A DNA stretch of 22,923 nt, taken from contig NZ_CAKPXS010000028.1 in assembly GCF_934202235.1 (NCBI RefSeq), forward strand, positions 1 through 22,923, written 5' to 3'. Below, in pieces: positions 1 through 7,239 of this stretch. The notes under the pieces are model-generated. The model did not search any database. It saw only the letters and a list, made by a program, of their open reading frames with translations, and was not told the origin of the DNA. The stretch comes from an uncultured Limosilactobacillus sp. (lineage in GTDB: Bacteria; Bacillota; Bacilli; Lactobacillales; Lactobacillaceae). Every line of letters begins with the position of its first letter. Position 1 is the stretch's first letter. A program made the translations under genes and the position numbers.

Positions 1-25
1 TCTCCATAATAAATGAAAAAGACGA

Positions 26-49
26 ATTGTAGTTCCGTCGAACTACAAT
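26..49. other. perfect hairpin at left edge
   Basis: A perfect 10-bp inverted repeat (ATTGTAGTTC / GAACTACAAT) with a 4-base loop. On the minus strand a T5 run follows about five bases after the stem (A-run at 16-20), so it could be a weak terminator for leftward transcription. On the plus strand no T-tract follows. The rest of 50-190 shows no credible gene. Confidence 0.35.
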
Positions 50-193
50 CCATCTACAGGTTAGTATGTTTTATTTACCATTTTTGTGATTGTTTGCGCT
101 ATCCTCATAGTTAGGGTGATTTCAACTGCATCAACCATAATTCATTCCCCTAAACAAAAAAATTTGCTAGTTTGTGCATCTTTTCTCAAATTA

Positions 194-224
194 TTGTGTC
201 GTTACCTGGTAAATTTGTTATAAT
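194..224 (+). promoter_or_regulatory. gnd promoter
   Basis: Consensus -10 TATAAT at 219-224 preceded by TG at 216-217, giving an extended -10 (TGtTATAAT). The best -35 is TTGTGT at 194-199 with a long 19-base spacer, so the extended -10 probably carries most of the recognition. The start site would lie about 35 bases before the gnd ATG. Confidence 0.75.
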
Positions 225-265
225 CTGGTTGTACATTGTTAAAGAACATAAGGAGCGTGAATTTG

Positions 266-1699
266 ATGTCTGATCAAAAAGCACAAATTGGTGTTGTTGG
301 TTTAGCTGTCATGGGAAAGAACCTGGCTTTAAACATTGAAAGCCGCGGGTTCACTGTGGGTGTTTACAACCGTCACCGCAACCGGACTGACGAAATGATG
401 AAGGACCACAGCGACAAGAAGCTGATCCCGAGCTACACCATTGAAGACTTCGTTAACAGCCTGGAAACTCCTCGCCGTATTCTGCTGATGGTGAAGGCTG
501 GTGCCCCAACCGATGCAGTAATCGATGAACTGCTGCCACTGCTTGACAAGGGTGACGTGCTGATCGACGGTGGGAACACTAACTTCCACGACACGATGGC
601 ACGGAATGCTAAGCTGGACAAGTCCGGCATCAACTTCATCGGCATGGGTGTTTCCGGTGGTGAACTGGGCGCCCTCCATGGCCCATCCCTGATGCCTGGT
701 GGCCAGAAGGAAGCTTACGACCTGGTTGCCCCAATCCTGACCCAGATCGCCGCCAAGGCCGAAGATGGCAAGCCATGTGTTGCCTACATTGGGCCTAACG
801 GTGCCGGCCACTATGTCAAGATGGTTCACAACGGCATCGAATACGGTGACGAAGAGCTGATCGACGAAAGCTACAACATCATGCGCAATGTCCTTGGCAT
901 GAGCGTTGACGACATGGCTAAGATCTTCAAGGAATGGGACAAGGGTGAACTCGACAGTTACCTGATCAACATCACCGCTGACATCCTCACTCGCAAGGAC
1001 GACCTCGGCGAAGACAAGAACAAGCCGATCGTTGACATGATCCTTGACCGTGGTGCTAACAAGGGTACTGGTAAGTGGTCTTCTGAAACTGCCCTCGACG
1101 GCGGTGCACCACAATCAGTTATTACCGAAGCCGTTTACGCTCGTTACATCTCAATGATGAAGAAGGAACGGGTTGCCGCAAGCAAGGTTCTTCCTGCTGA
1201 CGTAGAAAAGGCCGTTATTGACAACAAAGATGAATGGATTGAAAAGATTCGTCAGGCCCTCTACTTCGGTAAGGTGATGTCATACGCTCAAGGGTTCGAA
1301 CAAATGCGGATCGACTCCGAACGCTATGACTGGAACCTGCAATACGGTGAACTGGCTCAGATTTGGCGTGAAGGTTGCATTATTCGTGCACAATTCCTGC
1401 AAAAGATTACCGACGCCTTTGAAAAAGACCCAGCAATCAAGAACCTGCTGCTTGATGACTACTTCAAGGACATCGCCAAGAAGTATCAAAAGGCTATCCG
1501 GGATGTTGTTGCCCTGGCAGTCAAGGCGGGGATTCCTGCACCTGCCCTGGCAGCTGCCATCAACTACTACGACTCCTACCGTGCTGAAGTGCTGCCAGCA
1601 AACCTGTTGCAAGCACAGCGTGACTACTTCGGTGCCCACACGTATGAACGTGTTGACCGCCCAGGTAACTTCCACTACAGCTGGTACGAAGAACAATAA
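266..1699 (+). CDS. gnd: 6-phosphogluconate dehydrogenase (decarboxylating)
   Basis: Oxidises 6-phosphogluconate to ribulose 5-phosphate and CO2 with NAD(P)+ in the cytosol. In heterofermenters this step feeds pentose phosphate to phosphoketolase. The 477-residue product matches family length. Residues 8-25 hold the Rossmann nucleotide site (GVVGLAVMGKNLALNI). GAGHYVKMVHNGIEYGD (179-195) carries the catalytic Lys185 and Asn189, and the family signature ILDRGANKGTGKWSSETALD follows. ATG at 266 is preferred because AAGGAG (250-255) sits 10 bases upstream; the frame is open to a TTG at 236, but that lies upstream of the ribosome site. It is a single-gene unit with an extended -10 promoter and a strong terminator at 1719-1754. 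Codons favour GGT, AAC, GAA and GTT, as in highly expressed genes. Confidence 0.97.
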   Translation: MSDQKAQIGVVGLAVMGKNLALNIESRGFTVGVYNRHRNRTDEMMKDHSDKKLIPSYTIEDFVNSLETPRRILLMVKAGAPTDAVIDELLPLLDKGDVLIDGGNTNFHDTMARNAKLDKSGINFIGMGVSGGELGALHGPSLMPGGQKEAYDLVAPILTQIAAKAEDGKPCVAYIGPNGAGHYVKMVHNGIEYGDEELIDESYNIMRNVLGMSVDDMAKIFKEWDKGELDSYLINITADILTRKDDLGEDKNKPIVDMILDRGANKGTGKWSSETALDGGAPQSVITEAVYARYISMMKKERVAASKVLPADVEKAVIDNKDEWIEKIRQALYFGKVMSYAQGFEQMRIDSERYDWNLQYGELAQIWREGCIIRAQFLQKITDAFEKDPAIKNLLLDDYFKDIAKKYQKAIRDVVALAVKAGIPAPALAAAINYYDSYRAEVLPANLLQAQRDYFGAHTYERVDRPGNFHYSWYEEQ

Positions 1700-1718
1700 T
1701 TTATTCCTCATTAACGCT

Positions 1719-1754
1719 AAAAAGACGGCTGAATTACTTCAGCCGTCTTTTTTT
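1719..1754 (+). terminator. gnd terminator
   Basis: Perfect 12-bp stem AAAGACGGCTGA (1721-1732) / TCAGCCGTCTTT (1739-1750), six-base loop, and a seven-base T run ending at 1754. Intrinsic terminator closing the gnd unit. Confidence 0.93.
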
Positions 1755-1797
1755 GCTCACTTCTTGGTAGCGGTTTAGTTAATGGTATATATGTTCA

Positions 1798-1960
1798 CAT
1801 ATTCATATCTGTCTTCACTTTATCTTTTCTTAACCTAGACCAATTGTTTAATTAATGTACTCGAATGAATTGGGATAATTAACGTTAAACCGTTGCATCG
1901 CCGATGATAGCAACGATTGCACAAGTTGACTAGTCCATTTGCTAAATTGGTCTAGTTTTT
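1798..1960 (+). ncRNA. possible structured RNA or attenuated leader upstream of tal
   Basis: The 333-base gap before tal contains an ordered structure. A promoter-like TTGGTA (1764-1769), 16-base spacer and TATATA (1786-1791) with TG at 1783-1784 would start RNA near 1798. The arm CTAGACCAATT (1835-1845) is perfectly complementary to AATTGGTCTAG (1945-1955), which is followed by TTTTT. Inside this 11-bp closing stem are a hairpin CGTTGC/GCAACG (1891-1896/1910-1915), extendable by ATC/GAT, and the palindromes TTAACGTTAA (1879-1888) and GACTAGTC (1928-1935). It could be a stand-alone RNA of about 160 bases, a tal leader with a long-range terminator, or only DNA operator half-sites. I do not recognise an RNA family. 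Confidence 0.3.
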
Positions 1961-1991
1961 ATTTTGATATTAACCTTTTCCAAAATAAGTG

Positions 1992-2020
1992 TTGACTTTC
2001 GGTCACAAGTCAGGCATCAT
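1992..2020 (+). promoter_or_regulatory. candidate tal-tkt promoter
   Basis: TTGACT (1992-1997), 17-base spacer, and a weak -10 CATCAT (2015-2020, four of six matches). A small hairpin GTCTGGtcatCCAGAC (2049-2064) lies between this promoter and the tal ribosome site at 2080-2084. Confidence 0.4.
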
Positions 2021-2092
2021 TGGCATCGTCAAAACGAATTAGAAATTGGTCTGGTCATCCAGACTTTGTGAACCACTTTGGAGGATATCATT

Positions 2093-2827
2093 ATGCAACC
2101 ATTAAATATTAAAGTTTACTCTGACGGTGCCATTATTGAAGATATGCGCCGGATGTCTCAAATGGACTATCTGAAGGGCTTTACCACCAACCCTTCCCTG
2201 ATGAAGCGGGCGGGAATTACTAACTACATGGAATTTGCTACCAAGGTCGTTAACGAATTCCCTGACTACAGCATCTCCTTTGAAGTCTTCAGCATGGATC
2301 ACAAGACAATGGCACAGGAAGCGCGGGTCCTGTCATCACTGGGTGACCAAGTATACGTCAAGATCCCGGTAATTAACGACCAGGGTGAAATTAACAGCGA
2401 GTTGATCCACCAGTTGTCTTCAGAAGGAATCAAGGTTAACGTCACGGCCATTACCACCACTGCCGAAGTCCAAGCAGCCGTTAACGCCCTCGATCCAGAA
2501 ACACCATCGATTATTTCCCTCTTCGTCGGCCGGGTAGCCGATGCCGGGAACGAATGGCATGACTTCGTGGTAGACAGCGCTAAGATCACTCACCAGCTGC
2601 CAAAGGCTGAACTCTTGTGGGCTTCCACCCGTGAAGTTGGCAATATCTTTGAAGCACAGGCACTGGGCTGTGATATCATTACCGTTCCACCGGCAATCCT
2701 GGAAAAGTTCAATGCTAAGCGTGGTCTCTCCCCGATGGAAATTTCCGTTAACACCGTTAAGGGCTTCAACAAAGATATCGCCGCACTCGGCTTCAGCATC
2801 CTGGATGACAGCATGGTTCATGCCTAG
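2093..2827 (+). CDS. tal: transaldolase (small, FSA/TAL family)
   Basis: Transfers a dihydroxyacetone unit between sugar phosphates in the non-oxidative pentose phosphate pathway. The 244-residue length fits the short TAL/fructose-6-phosphate aldolase group. TTNPS is at 31-35. The Schiff-base lysine is Lys90 in YVKIP. SFEV has Glu64 where transaldolases have Glu and true fructose-6-phosphate aldolases have Gln, which favours transaldolase. LWASTREVGN and ITVPP line the C-terminal half of the barrel. ATG at 2093 is chosen because GGAGG (2080-2084) lies 8 bases upstream; an in-frame TTG at 2078 overlaps that ribosome site and is unlikely. tkt follows after 16 bases, with its ribosome site touching the tal stop, so the two are probably translated from one mRNA. 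Exact substrate preference cannot be fixed from sequence alone. Confidence 0.9.
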   Translation: MQPLNIKVYSDGAIIEDMRRMSQMDYLKGFTTNPSLMKRAGITNYMEFATKVVNEFPDYSISFEVFSMDHKTMAQEARVLSSLGDQVYVKIPVINDQGEINSELIHQLSSEGIKVNVTAITTTAEVQAAVNALDPETPSIISLFVGRVADAGNEWHDFVVDSAKITHQLPKAELLWASTREVGNIFEAQALGCDIITVPPAILEKFNAKRGLSPMEISVNTVKGFNKDIAALGFSILDDSMVHA

Positions 2828-2843
2828 GGAGGTCCAGTAGTTA

Positions 2844-4841
2844 ATGACCAAGCTCGACACGACTCAGCTGGCCAAGCAGTCTATTAGCCAACGGTCAGTC
2901 AATACTCTGAAAATGTTGGGCGTGGAAATGATTGAACAAGCTCACAGTGGCCACCCCGGGATCGTCCTTGGGGCGGCCCCCATTGTTTACAGCCTCTGGG
3001 AATATTTCCTGTCTTTCAATCCTCGGAAGCCGCTGTGGCTAAATCGCGACCGCTTCGTTCTCTCCGCCGGCCACGGCTCGGCACTCCTTTACGCCCTGTT
3101 GTACATGAACGGCTTTGACCTGACAATTGACGACCTGAAGGCTTTCCGTCAGCTGGATTCCAAGACACCGGGCCATCCGGAATATGGCCACACGCCAGGG
3201 GTCGACGCCACGACCGGCCCACTTTCCCAGGGACTGGGGATGGCCGTGGGAATGGCAATGGCCGAAACACACCTGGCTGCCGAATATAACCGGCCCCACT
3301 TTTCAATCATCGACCACTTCACCTACGCGTTGGTCGGCGACGGCGACCTGGAAGAAGGGCTCAGCCAGGAGGCGATCAACTTAGCCGGTCACCTCGGCTT
3401 GAACAAGCTGATCGTCCTTTATGACTCCAACGACGTCTCGCTTGACGGTCCACTCAGTGATAGCTCCAGTGAAAATATCGCCCAACGTTTCCGGGCAGCT
3501 GGCTGGGACTACCAGCTGGTCAATAACGGTAATGACCTGGAAGCACTCAAGACAGCGATTGCCCACGGCCAGCGTTCAGCTAAACCGGCAATCATTGAAG
3601 TTAAAACAATCATTGGCGAGGGGACTCCACTCGCCGGGACGAATAAGGTGCATGGCACACCCCTAGGACCCGCTAATATGGCGGAGCTAAAGAAGAGTCT
3701 AAACTGGCAGTTAGCACCTTTTCAGGTTGAAGAAGACGTCTATAACCACTACGACTACTTCATCAATCAGAAGATCTCCGCCTATCATGACTGGCAAAAG
3801 CTGTTTCTCCACTACCAGAAACAATTCCCTGAGCTAGCTGCTAGCTTACAAGATAAGCAACTGCACCTTCCGGCAGGAGCGACCAAATTTACGCCCGGCG
3901 CGATGATTGCGACGCGAAATGCCAGCGCAACCGTCATGCAGGGCCTCGCCGCTGCCAATACCAACTTCTGGGGCGGGGCGGCTGACCTCACAGCTTCCAA
4001 TAAGACTTACCTTCCCGGCTGCGGCGACTTTTCTGCCAACCACCGCCGCGGACGTAATATCCACTACGGTATCCGCGAATTCGCGATGGCAGCAGCAGCT
4101 AATGGCATTACCCTTCACGGCGGTTCACGGACCTTTGTTTCAACTTTCCTGGTCTTCAGTGACTACCTCAAGGCCGCAATCCGCTTATCCGCCATCATGA
4201 AGGTGCCGACCACTTACGTCTTCTCCCACGATTCGATTGCCGTTGGCGAAGACGGACCGACTCACGAGCCGGTAGAACAAATTACTGGGTTACGTGCTAT
4301 CCCGGGCGTCAACGTCTTCCGGCCAGCGGATGCCAACGAAACCCTGGCCGCTTGGCAGACAATCGGTCAGATCACAGACCAGCCAGCTGTACTGATTACT
4401 AGCCGGCAGAAGCTTCCCGTCCTGTCCGAAGCGGAAAATAGTCAGGAAAAGGTTGCTCGTGGCGGCTATGTTATCTCGGCGGCCCAAAAAAGGGCCGAAG
4501 GACTATTGATCGCCTCCGGTTCAGAAGTCTCCTTAGCTCTCCAGGCACAGCAACTCCTGCGGCAAATGAACCATGATGTCGCGGTGGTTTCCATGCCGTG
4601 TCTGGAACTCTTTAACCGCCAACCAAGCGACTACCGCGATAAAGTCTTGCCACCAACGGTTGCCAAGCGGGTGGCCCTCGAAATGGGGACCGGTTTTGTT
4701 TGGCACCAGTATGTGGGTACTGGCGGCAAGATCATTAGCGTTGACCGTTTTGGTCAGAGTGGCGATGGTCCAACCATCGTTGCTAACTACGGCTTTACCG
4801 TCGAAAACGTCGTCAACACCTACCTTTCACTCAACCACTAA
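2844..4841 (+). CDS. tkt: transketolase
   Basis: Thiamine-diphosphate enzyme that moves two-carbon units between ketose and aldose phosphates. The 665 residues match the family. The N-terminal PP domain has GHPG (36-39) and the cofactor/metal motif starting GDGDLEEG (165-172) and ending at Asn196 in YDSN. The Pyr domain has HDSIAVGEDGPTHEP (462-476), typical of transketolase rather than DXP synthase. A normal C-terminal domain follows (GSEVSLALQAQ, LEMGTGFVWHQYVG). The ribosome site AGGGAGG (2826-2832) overlaps the tal stop codon and lies 11 bases before the ATG. With tal it completes a reversible route between pentose and hexose phosphates. In an organism using phosphoketolase this could serve nucleotide or aromatic precursor supply, or extra pentose use (inference). 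Confidence 0.96.
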   Translation: MTKLDTTQLAKQSISQRSVNTLKMLGVEMIEQAHSGHPGIVLGAAPIVYSLWEYFLSFNPRKPLWLNRDRFVLSAGHGSALLYALLYMNGFDLTIDDLKAFRQLDSKTPGHPEYGHTPGVDATTGPLSQGLGMAVGMAMAETHLAAEYNRPHFSIIDHFTYALVGDGDLEEGLSQEAINLAGHLGLNKLIVLYDSNDVSLDGPLSDSSSENIAQRFRAAGWDYQLVNNGNDLEALKTAIAHGQRSAKPAIIEVKTIIGEGTPLAGTNKVHGTPLGPANMAELKKSLNWQLAPFQVEEDVYNHYDYFINQKISAYHDWQKLFLHYQKQFPELAASLQDKQLHLPAGATKFTPGAMIATRNASATVMQGLAAANTNFWGGAADLTASNKTYLPGCGDFSANHRRGRNIHYGIREFAMAAAANGITLHGGSRTFVSTFLVFSDYLKAAIRLSAIMKVPTTYVFSHDSIAVGEDGPTHEPVEQITGLRAIPGVNVFRPADANETLAAWQTIGQITDQPAVLITSRQKLPVLSEAENSQEKVARGGYVISAAQKRAEGLLIASGSEVSLALQAQQLLRQMNHDVAVVSMPCLELFNRQPSDYRDKVLPPTVAKRVALEMGTGFVWHQYVGTGGKIISVDRFGQSGDGPTIVANYGFTVENVVNTYLSLNH

Positions 4842-4907
4842 CGCCAATTCACTCAGACACACCAACAGACATCACTCTAAGTTAAACGTTTTGGGATTGT
4901 GGTAGAC

Positions 4908-4950
4908 AAAAAGACTCCCTGGCAAAAAATGCCAGAGAGCCTTTCTTTTT
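4908..4950. terminator. bidirectional terminator between tkt and usp
   Basis: Stem core CTGGCA (4919-4924) / TGCCAG (4930-4935) with an AAAAA loop. It extends outward through CTC/GAG and AAAG/CTTT with two mismatches. A T run (4946-4950) follows on the plus strand and an A run (4908-4912) serves the minus strand, so it can end both convergent genes. Confidence 0.85.
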
Positions 4951-4958
4951 GATCAGCT

Positions 4959-5447
4959 TTACTTTGCCGCTGCTTCTGCAGTTGGCAATTCATTATTAAC
5001 GTCAGTTCGAACAACCATCACGTCAACCCGTGAATTACGGTTAACGAAGGCCGTAACGGAACCAACTACCGCCCGTTGCATCTTTGACAGCCCACTAGCC
5101 CCAATCATAATCAGGTCATTCTTGTGGTCGCGTGGGAAATCAAAGGAAATCACCGTCTTGGGATTACCTAACCGGACGTGAATATCGATATTGTTAAAGT
5201 GCTCATTTTCTTGTGCATCAGTCAAGAGGTCGTCAAGGTAGTCTTCTGACCGGTCCACCAGTTGGTAAGCGATGCTGCCATCGGACATCCCCGCAAAGTT
5301 GTAAGACATTGCACGGGTGTCGACCACATTCAAAATGTCAACGTGAGCCCCGTTCCGCTTAGCAGTCGAAATGGCCTTCTTCAAAGCCAGCTCTGCCTGC
5401 TTAGATCCGTCAACGGGAACCAGAATGTTTTTGTATTCTTGGCTCAT
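4959..5447 (-). CDS. universal stress protein (UspA family)
   Basis: Small cytosolic protein of about 162 residues. It opens with the family hallmark YKNILVPVDGSKQAE and ends with the ATP-binding pattern G-x2-G-x9-G-S (GASGLSKMQRAVVGS), so it is probably the nucleotide-binding type. Its partner or target is unknown. Two adjacent ATG codons compete: GGAGG (5456-5460) lies 5 bases from the first (5450) and 8 from the second (5447); the second has better spacing but either may be used. It is monocistronic and shares a bidirectional terminator with tkt. A possible -10 TACAAT on the minus strand lies at 5527-5532, with no good -35. The divergent region to the lrp gene holds an inverted repeat ATGAAAAA/TTTTTCAT (5546-5553/5567-5574). 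Confidence 0.93.
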   Translation of the reverse strand: MSQEYKNILVPVDGSKQAELALKKAISTAKRNGAHVDILNVVDTRAMSYNFAGMSDGSIAYQLVDRSEDYLDDLLTDAQENEHFNNIDIHVRLGNPKTVISFDFPRDHKNDLIMIGASGLSKMQRAVVGSVTAFVNRNSRVDVMVVRTDVNNELPTAEAAAK

Positions 5448-5602
5448 CATCGTAACCTCCGTTCATTGTTCATTGTGTACTTGCTATGTACGACATATGC
5501 TCATTGAATAACTATCTTTACTGAACATTGTACTCCCATTAGGAAATGAAAAAAACATTTTCACTGTTTTTCATACTTTTTTAATAGCAAGGAGTCCCCT
5601 TA

Positions 5603-5631
5603 TTGACAATTACCGGCCGGCAACCTACAAT
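5603..5631 (+). promoter_or_regulatory. strong promoter of lrp-ptp unit
   Basis: Consensus -35 TTGACA (5603-5608), exactly 17 bases, then -10 TACAAT (5626-5631). This is the best sigma-A promoter in the window. The spacer is filled by a palindrome, listed separately. Confidence 0.88.
5610..5623. promoter_or_regulatory. palindromic operator candidate in promoter spacer
   Basis: TTACCGGCCGGCAA is a 14-base palindrome except for one base pair (A/C at the third and twelfth positions). It lies wholly between the -35 and -10 of the lrp promoter. A protein bound here would block RNA polymerase. I did not find the element again upstream of any other gene in the window. Autoregulation by the AsnC/Lrp protein is one possibility, but Lrp sites are usually more AT-rich. 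Confidence 0.5.
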
Positions 5632-5682
5632 TTGAGAAAAGTAAACTTAAGATTATTAAGTCAAGAGGAGCTGTTGTAAGCA

Positions 5683-6138
5683 ATGGACAAGATTGACCGT
5701 CAGATTATTAACATGTTGCAGGAAAACGCCCGGGTTTCGCTGAAACAAATGTCGCAGGCTTGCTACATTTCCTCACCCGCGATTGCCGCCAGGATTAACA
5801 AGTTGGAGAAAAATGGCGTCATTACTGGTTATCACACCGTCGTTAACATGGAAAAACTCGACTACCACGTCAAAGCCTTCATTCAATTACAACTGGAACC
5901 CCGGCAAAAAAAGGAGTTCTACCCGTACATTCAGGGCATTCCCAACGTCATTGAATGCAATTGCGTTACTGGTGACTACTCGGAAGTGATGGAAGTCGTC
6001 TTTCCCACTACTGCCGACCTCGACAATTTCATCAATATTATCCAAAGCCGCTTTGGTAAGACCAGTACCCAGATTGTCTTCAGTACTAGCGTTGACCACC
6101 GCGGTGTCATTCTGAAAAATTCGGAAGAAGACAAGTAA
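5683..6138 (+). CDS. AsnC/Lrp-family transcriptional regulator
   Basis: A 151-residue protein with the standard layout. The N-terminal helix-turn-helix starts MDKIDRQIINMLQENARVS and continues through SSPAIAARINKLEKNGVITGY (residues about 1-50). A C-terminal RAM effector-binding domain follows, with NCVTGDYS as the ligand-binding turn. Such proteins sense amino acids or related metabolites and form dimers to octamers on DNA. The ribosome site AGAGGAG (5664-5670) is 12 bases from the ATG, slightly long; an in-frame TTG inside that gap is followed directly by a stop. It is the first gene of a two-gene unit with the tyrosine phosphatase (22-base gap) and is driven by a consensus promoter whose spacer is a palindrome. 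The effector and regulon are unknown. Confidence 0.93.
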   Translation: MDKIDRQIINMLQENARVSLKQMSQACYISSPAIAARINKLEKNGVITGYHTVVNMEKLDYHVKAFIQLQLEPRQKKEFYPYIQGIPNVIECNCVTGDYSEVMEVVFPTTADLDNFINIIQSRFGKTSTQIVFSTSVDHRGVILKNSEEDK

Positions 6139-6160
6139 TTTCAAACGGGAGGAATTATCC

Positions 6161-6946
6161 ATGAAACCACAACTAATCGGGCTCCATCACGCTTATAACA
6201 GCCGTGATCTTGGTGGCTACCCCACTGCTGACGGCCACCACGTTAAGGCAGGTCGCCTCTTTCGAACGGCTTTGCTCCACAACCTCGATCGTGAAGACCT
6301 CCAACTGTTGAACGAGCGTCACGTCACCCGGATTATTGACTTTCGGGACAACGCAGAAGTCGACCGCTTACCAGACCGGGTGCCTGAATCGGCGGTCTAC
6401 TACCACCTGCCAGTCTTTAAGGAAGACGAAACCGGTGCCAGCCTCTCCACTGCCAAACCAATGAAACGCTTGGCAGTGGACTACCAGGCAGGAATCAACT
6501 GGATGCTAACGGCCTACCACGATATGGTGTCGATCGTTTCAGCGAAAACTGCCTACCGTGAATTTTTCCACCAATTATTAGCAGCCGGTGACGGTGAAGC
6601 AACCATCTTCCACTGCACCGCCGGCAAGGACCGGACAGGGATGGCCGCCTACTTCCTCCTGCGGGTGCTCGGTGTCTCTGCCGAGGATGCTCGTGAGGAC
6701 TACCTCTGGACCAACGTTTACTCCGCCGCCCGTGTCCGGATGCGACTCGCCCAGGTCAAGGCTGCCGGAGGAAACGAAGTTGTCGCCTACAACGTCCGCC
6801 ATATGTCGGCTGCCCTGCCCCAGTACCTCGATACCGCTACCCGGCTGATCAACCAGCAATACGGGGGCATGCAATCCTTCATCCACAAGTTCCTTGGCTT
6901 ATCCAATGACGACGTTGCTACTCTGCGTCACCATTACCTCGCCTAA
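6161..6946 (+). CDS. tyrosine/lipid-type protein phosphatase (LipA/MptpB-like)
   Basis: A 261-residue phosphatase of the Tyr_phosphatase_3 group. The catalytic P-loop HCTAGKDRTG covers residues 151-160, with Cys152 as nucleophile and Arg158 as phosphate-binding residue. The Lys-Asp-Arg variant of the loop is typical of Listeria LipA and Mycobacterium MptpB, which act on phosphotyrosine and phosphoinositides. The N-terminal NSRDLGGYPT and LFRTALLHNL, and IIDFRDNAEVDRLPD, are shared family motifs. There is no signal peptide, so it is probably cytosolic unless exported another way. The ribosome site GGGAGG lies just before the ATG. It is co-transcribed with the upstream AsnC/Lrp gene, which suggests the regulator controls it (inference). 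The true substrate in lactobacilli is not known to me. Confidence 0.92.
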   Translation: MKPQLIGLHHAYNSRDLGGYPTADGHHVKAGRLFRTALLHNLDREDLQLLNERHVTRIIDFRDNAEVDRLPDRVPESAVYYHLPVFKEDETGASLSTAKPMKRLAVDYQAGINWMLTAYHDMVSIVSAKTAYREFFHQLLAAGDGEATIFHCTAGKDRTGMAAYFLLRVLGVSAEDAREDYLWTNVYSAARVRMRLAQVKAAGGNEVVAYNVRHMSAALPQYLDTATRLINQQYGGMQSFIHKFLGLSNDDVATLRHHYLA

Positions 6947-6956
6947 ACCCTCCCCG

Positions 6957-6965
6957 TGCTATAAT
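6957..6965 (+). promoter_or_regulatory. extended -10 promoter of the 74-residue gene
   Basis: TGcTATAAT (6957-6965) lies just after the phosphatase stop codon. There is no convincing -35 at normal spacing (TTACCT at 6934-6939 is 20 bases away), so it would rely on the extended -10. Confidence 0.6.
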
Positions 6966-7002
6966 ATAAGTAGGATTAATCAACCGAATGGAGATGTGAA
7001 GG

Positions 7003-7227
7003 ATGGAAACACGTATTTTCTTTAATCCCGGCGACTCAATCGCTAACATCCACGATTACAACGAAGCTGTCCGCAAGGGGCAGATTTTTAAACGCGAACG
7101 CCATGCCGACGACCTTGTGATCGCAAAGGGTCCTGACGATGAAGAATATGCCATCTTCTACGCGAAGGACGAGCTGCCAGCGAGCCACCAGGCATCTAAG
7201 CCGTACAACGTTAAGAACCGATTGTAA
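7003..7227 (+). CDS. small conserved-looking hypothetical protein
   Basis: A 74-residue soluble protein that I do not recognise. It has mixed charge with no membrane segment or cysteine. The start METRIFFNPGDSIANIHDYN suggests a folded alpha/beta domain, and the C-terminal PASHQASKPYNVKNRL looks flexible. GGAG (6990-6993) lies 9 bases before the ATG. The gene has its own extended -10 promoter and a strong terminator (7240-7269), so it is a stand-alone transcription unit, which supports it being real. No function is proposed. Confidence 0.8.
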   Translation: METRIFFNPGDSIANIHDYNEAVRKGQIFKRERHADDLVIAKGPDDEEYAIFYAKDELPASHQASKPYNVKNRL

Positions 7228-7239
7228 AACGAATCACAC

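Noticed and set aside
88..105. cre-like (CcpA) site TGTTTGCGCTATCC upstream of gnd
   Set aside because: Misses the AA of the left half and the final CA; too weak to call.
329..1114. 261-codon open frame opposite gnd
   Set aside because: It mirrors gnd codon structure, has no ribosome site or promoter, and gnd is certain. Other long antisense frames inside tkt, pepO, the decarboxylase and the VWA gene are rejected for the same reason.
1326..1778. 150-codon frame overlapping the end of gnd in another frame
   Set aside because: It runs through the gnd terminator and has no ribosome site; a shadow frame.
1782..1838. 18-residue frame before the structured tal upstream region, ending in the 5' arm
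   Set aside because: No ribosome site, and its start overlaps the candidate -10 element, so it would not be on the transcript.
5546..5584. Short frame MKKTFSLFFILF resembling a signal peptide start
   Set aside because: Only 12 residues, poor ribosome-site spacing, and followed by two stops; probably chance in A/T-rich sequence.
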